DNA of 50,499 nt from Flavobacteriales bacterium (GCA_905339165.1 CAJPFH010000016.1:1-50499), one strand, 5' to 3'; numbered from the stretch's first letter, positions 18,419 through 29,101 are shown. The notes: generated from the sequence alone by a model not told the origin. Made by a program: numbers and translations.

Positions 18419-19446
18419 CAGAATTTTAGTCGGGCAAGCGGAGTAGAATGCATATCGGAAAATTGCATTTCCAAGAACTTAAAATATCCTGCCGTAGCAA
18501 TCATTCCTGCATTATCGGTACATAGCTGGAAGGCAGGAATAAAAATTTTCCAGTTTTTTTCTTTTCCTATTTCTCGCATTTTTTTCTGAAGCCCTGTATT
18601 GGCAGAAACACCACCGGCCAAAGCAATTTGTGTTATTCCTGTTTTTTGAGAGGCTAATATCAGCTTTTCAATTAAAATATCCACGATGGTTTGTTGTACC
18701 GAAGCACAGATATCGTTTAAATGCAATGCAATAAAATCGGAATTTTTAGCGATTTCGTTTTTTAAAAAATAAAGCACCGAGGTTTTTAAACCACTAAAAC
18801 TAAAATTTAAATCGGGAACCGAAGGGTGTGGAAATATAAAGGTTTTCGGATTTCCTTCTTTGGCATGTAAATCAATGAGCGGCCCTCCCGGGTAGTTTAG
18901 TCCAATCATTTTTGCAATTTTATCGAAAGCCTCTCCAGCTGCATCATCAATGGTTTGGCCCAGTATTTTCATTTTTTGGTAGTGGCTCACTTTTACAATT
19001 TGTGTATGTCCGCCCGAAACCGTTAAACACAAAAACGGAAAAGACGGTGGGTTAAATGGAGTTTCTTTTAATTGCGTAAAATGAGCCAATATATGAGCTT
19101 GCATATGGTTCACTTCAATTAACGGAATGTGTAAAGCCAATGCCATACTTTTAGCAAACGAAGAGCCTACCAAAAGAGAGCCAAGTAGGCCGGGACCTTG
19201 TGTGTAGGCAATAGCCGATATTTCGCTAACCGTTACGCCCGCGTCATTAAGAGCTTTAGAAACTACCGGAACTATGTTTTGCTGGTGTGCTCTGGAAGCG
19301 AGTTCGGGCACTACACCGCCATATTCTTGGTGTACTTTTTGATTGGCAATTACATTTGAATACAAAATGCCATCTTTAACAATAGCAGCCGAAGTATCAT
19401 CGCAAGAAGACTCTATTCCCAAAATTATGGTTTGTTTTAACGGCAT
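18418..19446 (-). CDS. tsaD: tRNA N6-adenosine threonylcarbamoyltransferase
   Basis: A 342-residue ASKHA-fold enzyme that transfers threonylcarbamoyl to A37 of ANN-decoding tRNAs together with TsaB and TsaE. ILGIESSCDDTSAAIV is the N-terminal phosphate-binding motif. VNHMQAHILAH holds the metal-binding histidines, TVSGGHTQIV and GEAFDKIAKMIGLNYPGGP are conserved, and GGVSANTGLQ lies in the C-terminal lobe. It is divergent from tamB with 32 bp between starts. Confidence 0.95.
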   Translation of the reverse strand: MPLKQTIILGIESSCDDTSAAIVKDGILYSNVIANQKVHQEYGGVVPELASRAHQQNIVPVVSKALNDAGVTVSEISAIAYTQGPGLLGSLLVGSSFAKSMALALHIPLIEVNHMQAHILAHFTQLKETPFNPPSFPFLCLTVSGGHTQIVKVSHYQKMKILGQTIDDAAGEAFDKIAKMIGLNYPGGPLIDLHAKEGNPKTFIFPHPSVPDLNFSFSGLKTSVLYFLKNEIAKNSDFIALHLNDICASVQQTIVDILIEKLILASQKTGITQIALAGGVSANTGLQKKMREIGKEKNWKIFIPAFQLCTDNAGMIATAGYFKFLEMQFSDMHSTPLARLKF

Positions 19447-19478
19447 ACCAATGAAATAACGAAATTTGGCGTTTATAT

Positions 19479-22400
19479 ATGCTCAAAGTTATAAAAAAAG
19501 CAATTAAAGTTACCACACTTGTATTATTACTGCTATTATTGGTGCAGGTGGTAGTGTTAATGCTTTTGCGTTTACCTTTGGTTCAAACAAAATTGGTGCA
19601 ATACGTTGCTTCGGAGCTTTCGGCAAAAATTGGCACTCCTGTTTCGGTTCGTTACATCGCACTCGATGCTTTTAAAAACCTTACGTTAGAGGGGTTGTAT
19701 ATAGAAGACAAACAAGCCGATTCTTTAATTTACATAGGGAATTTACAAGCCGATTTTTCTGTACAATGGAAACCTCTTTCCGTTTCGGTAAAAATGGTGG
19801 CGATAGATAGTTTAACACTGCACCTTAAAAAATACAAGCAACCAAGAGAATACAATATAGATTATATCATAGCAGCTCTTTCTTCGGCAGATGAAGACAC
19901 TTCTGCATCGGAACCTTTTGATATAAACGTAACATTGGGAGATTTAAAAATTACAAATTCAACCATCTATTACAACGATTATAAGTGGCCTGCTAAAGAA
20001 AGAGTTATTTTTGATGAGAACCGTTTGGCTATATATAATGCCAACGTTACGTTAAAAAATATTAGGTTTGATGCCGATACCATACGAGCTCAAATAACTC
20101 AATTGAGTGCGAACGAAAAGAGTGGCTTTAAGGTAAATAATCTGATTGCCGATTTTTCTGTTTCGGCCACCAAAACGGTTTTAAATGCAGCCGAAATTTA
20201 CACTCCTTATTCAACTGTTTTTGCCGATATTACTTTTCTTACCGATTCTTTTCCCGATTTCAACGAGTTTATAAGCAATGTGTACTGGGATGCCGATGTA
20301 AAAAAATCAAGCATTTCTTTTGCCGATATCAATTATTTTTCTCGAGCCTTTGATGATGTACACGAAAAAGTAGAATTTGAATCGAAAATAAAGGGTACCA
20401 TCGATAACTTTAAGATGAAGCAGCTTATTGCCACATTCCATTCGGGAACCCATGTAAAAGGAAATCTCGATATGAAAGGCTTGCCCGATGAAAACAATAC
20501 CTACTTATATTTTGATGTAAAAGAATTGGAAGCAGATAAAAAATCAATAGAAAAAATGTACTTTCTTTTTGGTGAAGACAGTACATTTACTATTCCAAGT
20601 AATTTTTACAATTTAGGAAATCTAAAGTACAAAGGCATACTCAGTGGTTTTTTTAATGATGTGGTCGCTTATGGCGATTTTCAAACAAATCTTGGAGCTC
20701 TACGTACCGATATTTCTTTAAAATACGATAATCTTAAAAACAAAACATCCTATTCCGGAAGGCTTCGCACACAAGGCTTTAATGCCGGAAACTTTTTTTA
20801 CCTCTCACCCGATTTAGGAAATGTAGCACTCGATGCTAAAATAAACGGAGAGGGCTTTACTTTAGAAACCATAGATTGCCATTTTGACGGCACGGTTTTT
20901 TCATTTGAATTACTAGGATATAACTACAAAAATATTGTAGTAAACGGGAATCTTAAAAATCAAAAATTCAATGGAAAACTAGATGTGAAAGACCCGAACC
21001 TCGATTTTGACTTTGAAGGCACCACCGACTTTACAGGAAAAATGCCCGTAATGGATTTTGTGGCAAACATTCGTAGTGCGAAACTGGCAACCCTAGAGCT
21101 TTTTAATAAATCTGATACGAATACAAATTTTTCTTCTACCATTAAACTAAACCTTACCGGAAACAACATCGATAACATAACAGGAAGCGTAGAAATGTTA
21201 AACACTTTTTATGCCGATAGCGATGAAAAATTTACAGTAAATGCCGTAGATTTTTTTATTGACGACAGTGGGAAAGAAAAAATTATGGTTTTTACCTCCG
21301 ATATTTTAGACGGTGAAATACAAGGAAAATTTAACTTGAGAACACTCCCTTTAGCGTTCGAACAATTACTCTCTAATTACATTCCTGCAAAATTTAGTTT
21401 GCCTTCTGAAGATAAAAAATTGCAAGATAATTTTAGGTTTAATATAGAATTTATTGATCCGGAAGATGTGTTACATGCACTTACCGGTTTCTTGCGTATA
21501 GGTTCAAACTCTTCCCTATCGGGCAAATTAAATTTAGCCGAAAACGATTTATATATTAAAGGCAATGCCACTTTTATTGACATCTACGACCTTAAGTTAA
21601 AAAACTGCTTAATTACAGGAAAATCGCTCGAAAAATCTTTGTATTTAAACTTCGGAAGCAATCGTTTAATTATTAACGACAGTATTTATTTCGAAAATTT
21701 TAATTTAAATAATCAATTACTCAACGATAGTTTGTATGTAAATTCTAACTGGGAAAATAATTCACTGTTTAAAAATAATGGAGATTTAAACTCTGTTACT
21801 GTTTTTAAAAGCAAAAATAGAATTGAAAACAGTATATTAAATTCTTCTTTTACCATTTCCGATTCCCTTTGGAGAATTAATAACCACAATAAAATTATTT
21901 TAGATTCCGGACTTATAAAAATTGAAAATTTATCGCTCAAAACAAATTCATCTTCTGTGGTTATTGATGGTATTTTATCTGAGAATCCTTCGCATCAAAT
22001 AGATGCAGTGTTTACTAATTTCGATATTAATTATATAAACCCTATTTTAAACGATAAAAATATTAGAATAGATGGACTTTTAAATGGAACACTTAGCGTT
22101 TCTAAATTTTCTAAAAATCCTGTTTTAAACAGCAGTGTAGCAATTTCTAATTTTACACTAAACGAGTCTTTACTCGGAAACGGAAATATAAATTCAACTT
22201 GGAACAAAGAAACAGAAACGATTACGCTGAGTGGCGATTTTAAAAGAGAAAATATACCCGTATTAGATTTTAAGGGCACCATTTTCCCCACTAAAAAAGG
22301 GCAAGAATTAAGTATTCAGTTTGTAATGAATAAAACAGATTTAAATATTATAGAATATTTCTCCGAAGGAGTGTTAAGCAATGTAAAAGGCTTTGCCAGC

Positions 22401-23978
22401 GGAACCTTCGGAATTTATGGAAGTGTTCATAATCCCATTACCGATGGTAGTTTAGTATTGGAAAAAGTCTCTTTTAAAGTAGACTATTTAAATACCTCTT
22501 ACTTTATGAAAGGAACTGCCAAGTTAGATATAGAAGAAGATATGGTTGCCCTCAACAATGCATTGATGCTCGATGAAAAAGGAAATACCGCTTTTGTAAA
22601 CGCTACTTTATTTCATAACCAGTTTAAAGAAATTACTTACGACATTGGAATTCATTCCAAAAATTTATTGATATTAAACACCTCCATTGCCCAAAACGAT
22701 TTATACTATGGCACAGCCTTTCTTTCGGGCGATATAAATATTGCCGGGTATGGCGAACAATTACTCATAGATGCCAATGTGAAAACCGAAAAAGGTACCT
22801 ACTTTAATATTCCGCTCAATGGCCCCGAGGAGGTTTCTGAATATGGTTTTATAAAATTTATTTCTAGAACCGATTCAATCAATATACTCGAAACAGAATT
22901 ACTCGATTTAACAGGGGTTGCACTGGCTATAGATTTAACCATTACCCCCGATGCCGAAGTAAAACTCATATTTGATGAAAAAATAGGAGATGTTATGAGA
23001 GGAAAAGGAACCGGAAATATTAAAATGGATATTAATACCAATGGCGATTTTAACATGATGGGTGATTATGTAATTGAAGAGGGAGACTATTTATTTACCC
23101 TGCAAAATGTAATTAACAAAAAATTTGTAATGGAAAAAGGAGGTAAAATTCGTTGGAATGGTTCTCCTTACGAAGCTGAAATTGATATCTATGCACTATA
23201 CAAACTGCGTGCAGCCTTAAATGATGTGATTCAGGATTCTAGCGATATATACAAAAAAAGAGTTCCCGTTGATTTACGAATGCACCTTTTTAACAATTTA
23301 ATGCAACCCGATATTGATTTTGATATTCATTTACCCACCGTAGATGAAGGCACCAAGCAACGTGTACGTAGTGTGCTTTATGTAAACAATAACGAAACTA
23401 ATAACCAAGAAATGAATCGCCAAGTATTTGCCTTATTAGTGCTGAATCGTTTTCTTACTCCTTCGGGCTTAGACCCCACTACTTCCAACAATGCCGATAA
23501 TCCAAATTTTGGAGCACAAAGTTCTAGTGAACTTTTATCCAATCAAATCAGTAACTGGCTTTCCCAAATCAGCAATCAATTTGATGTGGGTTTTGCCTAC
23601 CGGCCGGGCTCCGAACTAACAAACGATGAAGTAGAACTAGCCCTCTCTACACAAATTTTTAACGATAGAGTAGTACTCGATGGAAATGTGGGATACCTCA
23701 ACAATGCAAATATTTCAGGAAACTCAAGCAATGTGGTGGGCGATTTTTCGGTAGAATACAAAGTGGTACCCGATGGTAAACTCAGAGTAAAAGCATTCAA
23801 CCGATCCAATGTAAATAATTTCATGCTCAATAATGCCCCTTACACCCAAGGAGTAGGTTTCTTTTACCGAAAAGATTTCGACCGCTTTAAAGATATTTTT
23901 AAATCTAAAAAGAAAAAGAAATTAATTGCCGATAAGAATCAACAGCAAGAAAAAAAGCCTACTGATACACAGAAATAA
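19479..23978 (+). CDS. tamB: TamB-like translocation/assembly protein (AsmA superfamily)
   Basis: A 1499-residue protein with an N-terminal membrane anchor (about 12-35), then LVQYVASELSAKIGTPVSVRYI, the AsmA/TamB-type start. A very long series of beta-strands spans the periplasm. The C-terminal DUF490 domain (about residues 1100-1460) includes GDYLFTLQNVINKKFVMEKGG and the region RVPVDLRMHLFNNLMQPDIDFDIHLP. In this family the protein bridges inner and outer membranes and helps insert outer-membrane proteins or move phospholipids. A low-complexity Lys/Gln tail ends it. No tamA lies beside it. Confidence 0.88.
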   Translation: MLKVIKKAIKVTTLVLLLLLLVQVVVLMLLRLPLVQTKLVQYVASELSAKIGTPVSVRYIALDAFKNLTLEGLYIEDKQADSLIYIGNLQADFSVQWKPLSVSVKMVAIDSLTLHLKKYKQPREYNIDYIIAALSSADEDTSASEPFDINVTLGDLKITNSTIYYNDYKWPAKERVIFDENRLAIYNANVTLKNIRFDADTIRAQITQLSANEKSGFKVNNLIADFSVSATKTVLNAAEIYTPYSTVFADITFLTDSFPDFNEFISNVYWDADVKKSSISFADINYFSRAFDDVHEKVEFESKIKGTIDNFKMKQLIATFHSGTHVKGNLDMKGLPDENNTYLYFDVKELEADKKSIEKMYFLFGEDSTFTIPSNFYNLGNLKYKGILSGFFNDVVAYGDFQTNLGALRTDISLKYDNLKNKTSYSGRLRTQGFNAGNFFYLSPDLGNVALDAKINGEGFTLETIDCHFDGTVFSFELLGYNYKNIVVNGNLKNQKFNGKLDVKDPNLDFDFEGTTDFTGKMPVMDFVANIRSAKLATLELFNKSDTNTNFSSTIKLNLTGNNIDNITGSVEMLNTFYADSDEKFTVNAVDFFIDDSGKEKIMVFTSDILDGEIQGKFNLRTLPLAFEQLLSNYIPAKFSLPSEDKKLQDNFRFNIEFIDPEDVLHALTGFLRIGSNSSLSGKLNLAENDLYIKGNATFIDIYDLKLKNCLITGKSLEKSLYLNFGSNRLIINDSIYFENFNLNNQLLNDSLYVNSNWENNSLFKNNGDLNSVTVFKSKNRIENSILNSSFTISDSLWRINNHNKIILDSGLIKIENLSLKTNSSSVVIDGILSENPSHQIDAVFTNFDINYINPILNDKNIRIDGLLNGTLSVSKFSKNPVLNSSVAISNFTLNESLLGNGNINSTWNKETETITLSGDFKRENIPVLDFKGTIFPTKKGQELSIQFVMNKTDLNIIEYFSEGVLSNVKGFASGTFGIYGSVHNPITDGSLVLEKVSFKVDYLNTSYFMKGTAKLDIEEDMVALNNALMLDEKGNTAFVNATLFHNQFKEITYDIGIHSKNLLILNTSIAQNDLYYGTAFLSGDINIAGYGEQLLIDANVKTEKGTYFNIPLNGPEEVSEYGFIKFISRTDSINILETELLDLTGVALAIDLTITPDAEVKLIFDEKIGDVMRGKGTGNIKMDINTNGDFNMMGDYVIEEGDYLFTLQNVINKKFVMEKGGKIRWNGSPYEAEIDIYALYKLRAALNDVIQDSSDIYKKRVPVDLRMHLFNNLMQPDIDFDIHLPTVDEGTKQRVRSVLYVNNNETNNQEMNRQVFALLVLNRFLTPSGLDPTTSNNADNPNFGAQSSSELLSNQISNWLSQISNQFDVGFAYRPGSELTNDEVELALSTQIFNDRVVLDGNVGYLNNANISGNSSNVVGDFSVEYKVVPDGKLRVKAFNRSNVNNFMLNNAPYTQGVGFFYRKDFDRFKDIFKSKKKKKLIADKNQQQEKKPTDTQK

Positions 23979-24055
23979 AAGCCCTCATAAATAATTATTA
24001 ACACTTTATTTTAAGTACAGCCTAAAACCTAATTTTATAGACCAATTAAAAACGT

Positions 24056-27000
24056 ATGCCTTCTTTTTCTCACCTACATGTACACACCCAATTTTCTTTG
24101 CTCGATGGAGCTTCAAACATAGCCCACCTTTACCAAAAAGCGGTAAATGACAAAATGCCTGCATTAGCTATTACCGACCATGGAAACATGTTTGGTGTTT
24201 TTAACTTCGTGGCACAAGCCGAAAAACACAATCCAAAAGATCAACTCAATGTAATAAAGCCCATTGTTGGTTGTGAATTTTATGTGGTGGCCGACCGGCA
24301 CAAAAAACAATTTACAAAAGATGACAAAGACGTACGTTACCACCAGTTACTGATAGCAAAAAATGCCGAAGGGTATACTAACTTATCTAAACTCTGTTCC
24401 CTTGGATACATAGAAGGGTTATACGGAAAATACCCTCGGATTGATAAGGAATTAATTCTAAAATACCATAAAGGTTTAATTGCTACCTCATGTTGCCTTG
24501 CCGCAGAAATTCCCCGTGCCATTATTCGCAATGGAGAAGCCGATGCCGAAGAAAAATTAAAATGGTGGCTTAATATTTTTGGCGAAGATTTTTACATAGA
24601 ACTTCAACGACACGATATTCCGGAACAAATAAAAGTAAACGAAGTACTACTGAAATTTGCTCTTAAACACAATGTAAAAGTTATTGCATCTAACGATTCG
24701 CACTACGTAGAACAACAAGATGCCAATGCACATGATATTTTATTATGCATCAATACCGGAGAAAAACAAAGTACCCCAACCTTAAAAGATTTTGCCGATA
24801 ACGAGATCTCATCAAAAGGAAAACGCTTCGCTTTTTATAACGACCAATTTTACTTTAAAAATACACAGGAAATGAGTTCTCTCTTTTCCGATATTCCACA
24901 AGCGATAGACAATACCAACGAAATTGTAGATAAAGTAGAACACCTCAAACTAAAACGAGATATATTACTACCCAACTTCCCGGTGCCAATAGAATTTCAA
25001 ATTCATGAAGATTCAAAATTAAATCAATGGGAATACCTCAAACACCTTACCTTTTTAGGAGCCAAAGAACGATACAAAGAAATTACGGCTGAAGTAGAAG
25101 AACGAATCAATTTCGAACTGTTTATTATTAAAACCATGGGCTTTGCCGGGTATTTTTTAATTGTAGCCGATTTTATAAAAGCCGGAAAAGAGTTAGGCGT
25201 TTTTGTTGGCCCTGGCAGAGGCTCTGCTGCCGGTTCGGTAGTGGCCTATTGTACCAAAATTACCAACATTGACCCCATAAAATACAGGTTGCTTTTCGAA
25301 AGGTTCCTAAACCCCGACCGAAAAAGTATGCCCGATATTGATACCGATTTTGATGACGAAGGAAGGCAAAAAGTAATAGATTATGTAGTAGAAAAATATG
25401 GATACAGCCAGGTAGCACAAATTGTAACCTACGGCACCATGGCTGCAAAAATGAGCATTAAAGACGTAGCCAGAGTGCTCGATTTACCCCTTAACGAAGC
25501 AAACTCACTGGCAAAATTAGTTCCGGATAAACCGGGTATTTCGTTACAACGTATTTTCTTTGCTCCACTAGAAGGAAAGGATAGCTTAAAAGATAAGGAT
25601 AAAGAAAATTTAAAAAACGAAGACATAGAAAATATTCGCATATTACGCGAAAAAGTAAAAGCCTCAAATTTAGAAGCCGAAGTGCTTCGAGAAGCCATTA
25701 AATTAGAAGGCTCTGTAAGAAATACAGGAATTCACGCAGCAGGTATTATTATTGCACCCAAAGACCTAACCGAAATCATACCTGTTTGCACCTCTAAAGA
25801 ATCCAACCTTCTTATTACCCAGTACGAAGGAAAAATAATTGAAGAAGCAGGTGTAATTAAAATGGATTTTTTAGGATTAAAAAACCTTACCATCATCCGA
25901 GATGCCCTAAAGCTAATTAAAGAAAACCACGATATAGAAATAGATATAGATAATATCCCGCTCGATGATACCAAAACATTTGAACTTTTTCAGCGAGCCG
26001 AAACAAACGGAGTGTTTCAATTCGAATCGGCCGGAATGCAAAAACACCTGAAAGATTTAGTACCCGATAAACTCGAAGATTTAATTGCCATGAATGCCCT
26101 TTATCGACCGGGCCCCATGGCATATATACCAGATTACATTTTGCGTAAACACGGTAAACAAGAAATTATTTACGATTTACCCGAAATGAAAGAGTATTTA
26201 GAAGATACATTTGGAATTACGGTATATCAGGAACAAGTGATGTTGCTGGCTCAAAAACTAGCCGATTTTACCAAAGGTGATGCCGATTACCTGAGAAAGG
26301 CCATGGGTAAAAAAAATAAACAAGAATTAGATAAACTAAAAGATAAATTCATAGGTCAGGCTACAGCTAAAGGGTATGAATTAAGCAAATTAGAAAAGAT
26401 TTGGAACGATTGGGAAGCCTTTGCTCAGTACGCATTCAATAAATCACATTCTACCTGTTATGCTCTCGTTGCTTATCAAACGGCTTATTTAAAGGCCAAC
26501 TATGCGGCCGAATATATGGCCTCTATTTTAACACACAACCTCTCTAACATCGATAAGGTTTCTTTTTTTATGGAAGAGTGCAACAGAATGGGTATTGCCG
26601 TTTTGGGACCCGATATAAATGAGAGTAAATACCATTTTTCGGTTAATCAAAGCGGTGAAATTCGTTTTGGCTTGGGAGCCATTAAAGGAGTGGGTGAAGC
26701 TGCCGTAATAGCTATTGTAGAAGAGAGAGAAAAAAAGGGAAAATACATAAGCCTTTTTGATTTATGTACGCGTGTTAATTTGCGATCAGTAAACAAAAAA
26801 ACATTCGAAAGTTTGGCCTATGCAGGAGCTTTTGATTCACTATGTGAGGCCCACCGTGCTCAATTCTTTTTTATAGACCCCAAAGAAGGTACTAATTTGC
26901 TGGAAAAAGCCATTCGTTACGGTAATACCTTTCAGGATTCAATGAACAGTTCCCAACAATCTCTTTTTGGTGAAGTTGATGATAAAGCCGTATCCCCTTT

Positions 27001-27685
27001 GCCCTTATTCCCAGTGTGTGAACCTTGGAGTACACTAGAAAAACTAAACAAAGAAAAAGAAGTGGTTGGTTTTTTTATATCTGGGCACCCACTCGATGAT
27101 TACCGGTTTGAAATCGAAAATTTTGTACCCCACAAATTATCAGATTTAAAAGAACCGTTACAGATGTTAAAGAAAGACATTAAAGTGGCCGGAATCATTA
27201 GTTCCGTAAATCATCGGATATCCAAAAACGGTAAACCCTACGGTAATTTCGTGCTAGAAGATTATACTGATACTTTTACCTTTGTTCTTTTTGGAGATGA
27301 TTATCTTAAATACAGGCAATATATAGAACAAGGCTGGAGCCTTTATGTTTGCGGAAAAATGGAAACCAGCCGATTCAATAACTCGGGATACGATTTTAGA
27401 ATTTCAAACATAGAAATATTATCCAACATAAAAGATAAATTCACAAAAGCAATTACACTTCACATAAACCAACAAAAAGTGAATCAACTTTTTGTAGAAA
27501 AACTTACCTATTTGGTAAGCAATAATCCCGGTAATTGTACACTACAAATGGTATTAAAAGGAAATGAATGCAGTGTGGCCTTAGAATCAAGATCAAAAAA
27601 AATTAATGTAGAAATGGCACTCTATAATGAATTAAAGATGCTTTCGGCAGTAGAGAAAATAACGATTAACGACAAATTGTCTTAA
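24056..27685 (+). CDS. dnaE: DNA polymerase III alpha subunit
   Basis: A 1209-residue replicative polymerase. The N-terminal PHP domain begins with HLHVHTQFSLLDGASN and keeps its metal-binding histidines, so a metal site may persist. The palm has FVGPGRGSAAGSVVAYC and the catalytic aspartates in MPDIDTDFDD (about residues 427-431). The fingers contain ALYRPGPMAYIPDYI and YQEQVMLLAQ, followed by helix-hairpin-helix motifs (GLGAIKGVGEAAV) and an OB domain (KVAGIISSVNHRISKNG). All parts are full length. The window also carries dnaN, the clamp it binds, but about 10 kb away. Confidence 0.96.
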   Translation: MPSFSHLHVHTQFSLLDGASNIAHLYQKAVNDKMPALAITDHGNMFGVFNFVAQAEKHNPKDQLNVIKPIVGCEFYVVADRHKKQFTKDDKDVRYHQLLIAKNAEGYTNLSKLCSLGYIEGLYGKYPRIDKELILKYHKGLIATSCCLAAEIPRAIIRNGEADAEEKLKWWLNIFGEDFYIELQRHDIPEQIKVNEVLLKFALKHNVKVIASNDSHYVEQQDANAHDILLCINTGEKQSTPTLKDFADNEISSKGKRFAFYNDQFYFKNTQEMSSLFSDIPQAIDNTNEIVDKVEHLKLKRDILLPNFPVPIEFQIHEDSKLNQWEYLKHLTFLGAKERYKEITAEVEERINFELFIIKTMGFAGYFLIVADFIKAGKELGVFVGPGRGSAAGSVVAYCTKITNIDPIKYRLLFERFLNPDRKSMPDIDTDFDDEGRQKVIDYVVEKYGYSQVAQIVTYGTMAAKMSIKDVARVLDLPLNEANSLAKLVPDKPGISLQRIFFAPLEGKDSLKDKDKENLKNEDIENIRILREKVKASNLEAEVLREAIKLEGSVRNTGIHAAGIIIAPKDLTEIIPVCTSKESNLLITQYEGKIIEEAGVIKMDFLGLKNLTIIRDALKLIKENHDIEIDIDNIPLDDTKTFELFQRAETNGVFQFESAGMQKHLKDLVPDKLEDLIAMNALYRPGPMAYIPDYILRKHGKQEIIYDLPEMKEYLEDTFGITVYQEQVMLLAQKLADFTKGDADYLRKAMGKKNKQELDKLKDKFIGQATAKGYELSKLEKIWNDWEAFAQYAFNKSHSTCYALVAYQTAYLKANYAAEYMASILTHNLSNIDKVSFFMEECNRMGIAVLGPDINESKYHFSVNQSGEIRFGLGAIKGVGEAAVIAIVEEREKKGKYISLFDLCTRVNLRSVNKKTFESLAYAGAFDSLCEAHRAQFFFIDPKEGTNLLEKAIRYGNTFQDSMNSSQQSLFGEVDDKAVSPLPLFPVCEPWSTLEKLNKEKEVVGFFISGHPLDDYRFEIENFVPHKLSDLKEPLQMLKKDIKVAGIISSVNHRISKNGKPYGNFVLEDYTDTFTFVLFGDDYLKYRQYIEQGWSLYVCGKMETSRFNNSGYDFRISNIEILSNIKDKFTKAITLHINQQKVNQLFVEKLTYLVSNNPGNCTLQMVLKGNECSVALESRSKKINVEMALYNELKMLSAVEKITINDKLS

Positions 27686-27708
27686 TTCATAAAATGGCTG
27701 TAACTTTG
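27677..27708 (+). promoter_or_regulatory. Promoter of trxA
   Basis: TTG (27677-27679), a 21-nt spacer and a perfect TAACTTTG (27701-27708). It overlaps the last codons of dnaE and leaves a leader of about 40 nt. Confidence 0.75.
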
Positions 27709-27753
27709 AAACAAAATGAAGTAAAAATTTATTAACCTATAAAACAAAAAATT

Positions 27754-28071
27754 ATGGCATTAGAATTAACCGATGGAAATTTCGAAGAATTAGTAATGAA
27801 ATCTGATAAACCTGTATTGGTAGATTTTTGGGCAGTATGGTGTGGCCCCTGCCGCATGGTAGGCCCCATTGTAGAAGAACTGGCAAAAGAATACGAAGGA
27901 AAAGCAGTAATAGGAAAAGTAGATGTAGATAACAATCCGGGAGTTTCTGCTCGTTTTGGCATCAGAAATATTCCTACTATTTTATTTATTAAAAATGGAG
28001 AAGTGGTAGATAAACAAGTGGGTGCTGTTCCAAAGAATGTATTGGCAGGGAAATTAGATTCCATTATGTAA
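27754..28071 (+). CDS. trxA: Thioredoxin
   Basis: A 105-residue cytoplasmic thioredoxin. The redox motif is WCGPC (Cys30 and Cys33) within VLVDFWAVWCGPCRMVGP, and the cis-proline loop is in IRNIPTILFIKNGE. There is no signal peptide. It reduces disulfides in cytosolic proteins, including ribonucleotide reductase and peroxiredoxins in general. Its own promoter lies at the dnaE end and a terminator follows. Confidence 0.96.
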   Translation: MALELTDGNFEELVMKSDKPVLVDFWAVWCGPCRMVGPIVEELAKEYEGKAVIGKVDVDNNPGVSARFGIRNIPTILFIKNGEVVDKQVGAVPKNVLAGKLDSIM

Positions 28072-28080
28072 ATAAAAAAT

Positions 28081-28106
28081 AAAACCTGCTTAATGCAGGT
28101 TTTTTT
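28081..28106 (+). terminator. Terminator after trxA
   Basis: A 9-bp stem AAAACCTGC (28081-28089) and GCAGGTTTT (28095-28103) with loop TTAAT, ending in a T-run at 28100-28106. The ATG of the next gene is the very next base. Confidence 0.8.
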
Positions 28107-29036
28107 ATGCATACCATAAACAAACAACTTTTACAACGCTACTCAACATTAGAGCTTCTTGCCAAGCAAGTGGTAGAGGGTTTTATTACAGGATTACATA
28201 AAAGTCCCTTTCATGGCTTCTCTGTAGAATTTGCCGAACATAGATTGTACAATACCGGAGAATCTACCAGGCATATTGACTGGAAACAATATGCAAAAAC
28301 CGAAAAACTATTTATAAAAAAATACGAAGAAGAAACCAATTTGCGATGCCATTTAGTGATAGATTGTTCTTCCTCTATGTTATATCCGCAGCAAAAGAAC
28401 CAAACAATAGAAAAGCCTAACAAATTATTTTTTGCCATATACGGAGTTGCCGTGCTGATAGAAATTTTGAAACGTCAACGCGATGCCGTTGGATTGAGTT
28501 TGTTTGCTGAGAAATTACTGATTCACACTCTCGCAAAATCAAGTGCTGTACACCATCGGTTTTTGTACAACCGCTTAGAGGAACTTATGGAGCAAACAGA
28601 AAAAGAACCCGCCCAATCATTTGTAACCAATAATCTACATTACATTGCCGAATCTATACACAAACGTTCACTAGTAGTTTTATTTAGCGATATGATGGAT
28701 AATTCGGAAAATGAAAACGAATTATTTTCGGCATTACAACATTTAAAACACAATAAACATGAAGTTATTCTTTTTAATGTGTACGATAAAAAAGATGAAC
28801 TTGATTTTGCTTTTGAGAATAGATCTTATCGTTTTATTGATTTAGAAACAAAGGAAGAAGTAAAATTAAACCCACAAGAAATAAAGCAGCAGTACAAAGA
28901 AGAAATAGCTAAAAAGCAAGAAACCATAAAACTTAAGTGTGCCCAGTATGGAGTAGAGTTGGTTCAATGCAATATTCAAGAGGGATTTCATCAGGTAATG
29001 TGGGCGTTTTTAGTAAAGAGGGCTAAACTTTTTTAG
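28107..29036 (+). CDS. DUF58 domain protein (VWA-like)
   Basis: A 309-residue protein of the DUF58 family. The conserved block VVEGFITGLHKSPFHGFSVEF is followed by YNTGESTRHIDWKQYAKTEKLFIKKYEEE and a von Willebrand-type metal site with DCSSSM near residue 90. Members usually pair with a MoxR AAA ATPase that remodels partner complexes; no moxR gene is adjacent here, so the partner must be elsewhere. There is no membrane segment. The ATG lies directly after the T-tract of the trxA terminator, and residues near it match the family start, so 28107 is retained. Confidence 0.85.
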   Translation: MHTINKQLLQRYSTLELLAKQVVEGFITGLHKSPFHGFSVEFAEHRLYNTGESTRHIDWKQYAKTEKLFIKKYEEETNLRCHLVIDCSSSMLYPQQKNQTIEKPNKLFFAIYGVAVLIEILKRQRDAVGLSLFAEKLLIHTLAKSSAVHHRFLYNRLEELMEQTEKEPAQSFVTNNLHYIAESIHKRSLVVLFSDMMDNSENENELFSALQHLKHNKHEVILFNVYDKKDELDFAFENRSYRFIDLETKEEVKLNPQEIKQQYKEEIAKKQETIKLKCAQYGVELVQCNIQEGFHQVMWAFLVKRAKLF

Positions 29037-29044
29037 GAAGGATA

Positions 29045-29074
29045 TTGTAAAAACACAAAAAATAATTAGCTTTG
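29045..29074 (+). promoter_or_regulatory. Promoter of tRNA-Asp
   Basis: TTG (29045-29047), a 19-nt spacer and a perfect TAGCTTTG (29067-29074). Transcription should start about 20 nt before the tRNA. Confidence 0.75.
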
Positions 29075-29101
29075 TGGCCTTGTTATATTTTTTTAACAAT
29101 T

